Origin: an uncultured Hyphomicrobiales bacterium
Lineage (GTDB): Bacteria; Pseudomonadota; Alphaproteobacteria; Rhizobiales; Beijerinckiaceae
NCBI GenBank assembly: GCA_903847605.1
Contig: CAINED010000013.1
Location: 377,000 to 440,999, forward strand
Reading direction: 5' to 3'
Length of the DNA: 64,000 nucleotides
Shown here: positions 62,987-64,000 of the stretch, in pieces
Layout of the letters: each line of letters begins with the position of its first letter
Position numbering within the stretch: position 1 is the stretch's first letter
The notes under the pieces: model-generated
The model's input: the letters and a program-made list of their open reading frames with translations, nothing else
Told to the model about the DNA's origin: nothing
The model's database searches: none
Translations under genes and position numbers: made by a program

Positions 62987-64000
62987 GAAAAGGATCGATT
63001 TTCAAAGTGAAAAAAGCGCTGCGCACAAAATGCATCGTACTGGCGGTGTCGGCACTTTTGCCGGCAGCCTTCGCCGGCTTGCGTGCGCAGCCCATATTTA
63101 CGACGGCTCCGCCGCATCTTCAGGGCATGAAGCCCGCGCAGCCTTCCGCTCCTGCGCCATTGCCGCCCCGTGCGCCTGCTGCAATTGAAAAGCCCGCCGA
63201 GCGTTTGTCGCAGCCCCAGCCGCAACAGCAGGCTGCGCCGCGGATGCTGCCGATACCCGGCATGCAGCCGGCCGAAAAGAATCCGGCCCCGGTGGCGCCA
63301 GCCGTTGCGGCGCAGCCCTCTCCTGCGGCGCCGACGACGACGGAAATTCTGGCGCGTATCGGCCAGGCGACGCAAAAGCCGGCGGAGCGCGTTATCCGCC
63401 ATCTCACCAACAACATTCAAGGCTTCCGTCTTTCCGGCGAAATCGGCACGTCGGAATGGCCTGTTTATTTCACGCAAGCGCAGGCGCAGGACAGACTGCA
63501 ATTCCAGCTCGGCTACCTCTCCGCCGTTTCGGTGATGCCTGAAGCGTCAGTCATCAAGCTCTTCATCAACGATACGCTGGTCGGGCGCGCGAACATTCAG
63601 CCGACGCAGGGCGTACGCACGATCGTTTTCGATATTCCGTCCGGCCTCGTCAAAGCGGGCTTCAATTCCGTGCGCTTGTCAGCAGAGCAGCGCCATCGCG
63701 TCGATTGCTCGCTGAATGCGACCTACGAGTTGTGGACACAGATCGATCCGGGAAAAACAGGCTTTGTGCTTCCTGCCGGCGATGCGGGCGCGACAGGTTT
63801 TGCCGATCTTGCCGCGCTGCCGCCGGACGAACAGGGCGCCTTGCCGATCCGTATCGTGCTGCCGCCGAAAAGCACGCCGCAGCATATCGAACGCATCATC
63901 CGCTCGGTGCAGGCAATCTCGCTTGTCGGCCGTTTCGAACAGCCTGTCGTCGACATCGGTCCGCTGGCGAGCGGCCAGCACGGGATCAATCTCGTCATCG
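62983..64000 (+). CDS. bcsB: Cellulose synthase regulatory subunit BcsB (partial at window end)
   Basis: The reading frame begins at GTG 62983, overlapping the bcsA stop (GTGA), and is open to the window edge (about 339 residues seen). A signal peptide (LRTKCIVLAVSALLPAAFAGL) is followed by a long Pro/Ala/Gln-rich linker and then VIKLFINDTLVGRANI, TIVFDIPSGLVKAGFNSVRL and IVLPPKSTPQHIERI, the carbohydrate-binding domains of BcsB. BcsB is periplasmic and anchors the nascent glucan. The later parts lie past the edge. Confidence 0.92.
   Translation, partial: MRKGSIFKVKKALRTKCIVLAVSALLPAAFAGLRAQPIFTTAPPHLQGMKPAQPSAPAPLPPRAPAAIEKPAERLSQPQPQQQAAPRMLPIPGMQPAEKNPAPVAPAVAAQPSPAAPTTTEILARIGQATQKPAERVIRHLTNNIQGFRLSGEIGTSEWPVYFTQAQAQDRLQFQLGYLSAVSVMPEASVIKLFINDTLVGRANIQPTQGVRTIVFDIPSGLVKAGFNSVRLSAEQRHRVDCSLNATYELWTQIDPGKTGFVLPAGDAGATGFADLAALPPDEQGALPIRIVLPPKSTPQHIERIIRSVQAISLVGRFEQPVVDIGPLASGQHGINLVI

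Overview
The window is high-GC chromosomal DNA from an alphaproteobacterium, most likely a Hyphomicrobiales (Rhizobiales) member. The evidence is the split hemC-hemD and mitofilin/HemY-like porphyrin genes, divergent tsaD/hemC, the cellulose gene bcsS, many Bug/TctC-type periplasmic receptors, and the short palindromic intergenic repeats typical of this order. The family cannot be fixed from this window alone.

Region 1 (1-20.6 kb) is mostly core. It holds tsaD, hemC, hemD, two tandem TctC-like receptors, priA, leuB, a beta-carbonic anhydrase, a CitE-like lyase, two DsrE-like secreted proteins, and the mitofilin and HemY-like genes. At 7.6-8.3 kb a thioredoxin-fold gene of the iodothyronine deiodinase family contains one in-frame UGA exactly at the catalytic Cys/Sec position, followed by a hairpin that fits the bacterial SECIS pattern. 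I read it as a selenoprotein, not as a broken gene.

Region 2 (20.6-29.2 kb) is accessory. A tRNA-Thr(CGU) gene is the attachment site of a 6.1-kb element bounded by 48-bp direct repeats (20662-20709 and 26714-26761). The element carries a tyrosine integrase, an AlpA-like protein, helix-turn-helix proteins, three 22-bp-spaced iteron-like repeats, several unknown genes and an Mrr-type restriction endonuclease. Just outside the right repeat lies an AT-rich retron: a non-coding RNA (about 27151-27309) with a perfect 20-bp msd stem, a nucleoside-deoxyribosyltransferase-like effector that probably starts at a TTG after the RNA, and a retron reverse transcriptase. Its layout is that of the Ec86/Eco1 class, so the tRNA locus looks like a defence hotspot.

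Region 3 (29.2-42.3 kb) is catabolic and transport: an ABC-2 exporter, a CocE-like hydrolase, a luciferase-like flavin monooxygenase, a TauD-type dioxygenase, then on the minus strand a molybdenum hydroxylase large subunit, a dihydroxyphthalate-decarboxylase-like protein, a class II aldolase-type enzyme and a TctC receptor, followed by TerB, an SDR and a glutamine amidotransferase.

Region 4 (42.2-52.2 kb) contains an MscS-type channel, a complete elongation factor P module (epmB, epmA, efp), a large hybrid histidine kinase divergent from a single-domain response regulator, and a TadG-like protein.

Region 5 (52.2-64 kb) has an EAL phosphodiesterase, a hydrolase, a maleylacetoacetate-isomerase-like GST, two iron-type binding proteins (one frameshifted), a translationally coupled amidohydrolase-amidohydrolase-Rieske operon, and the cellulose cluster bcsS-bcsA-bcsB, which runs off the window end.
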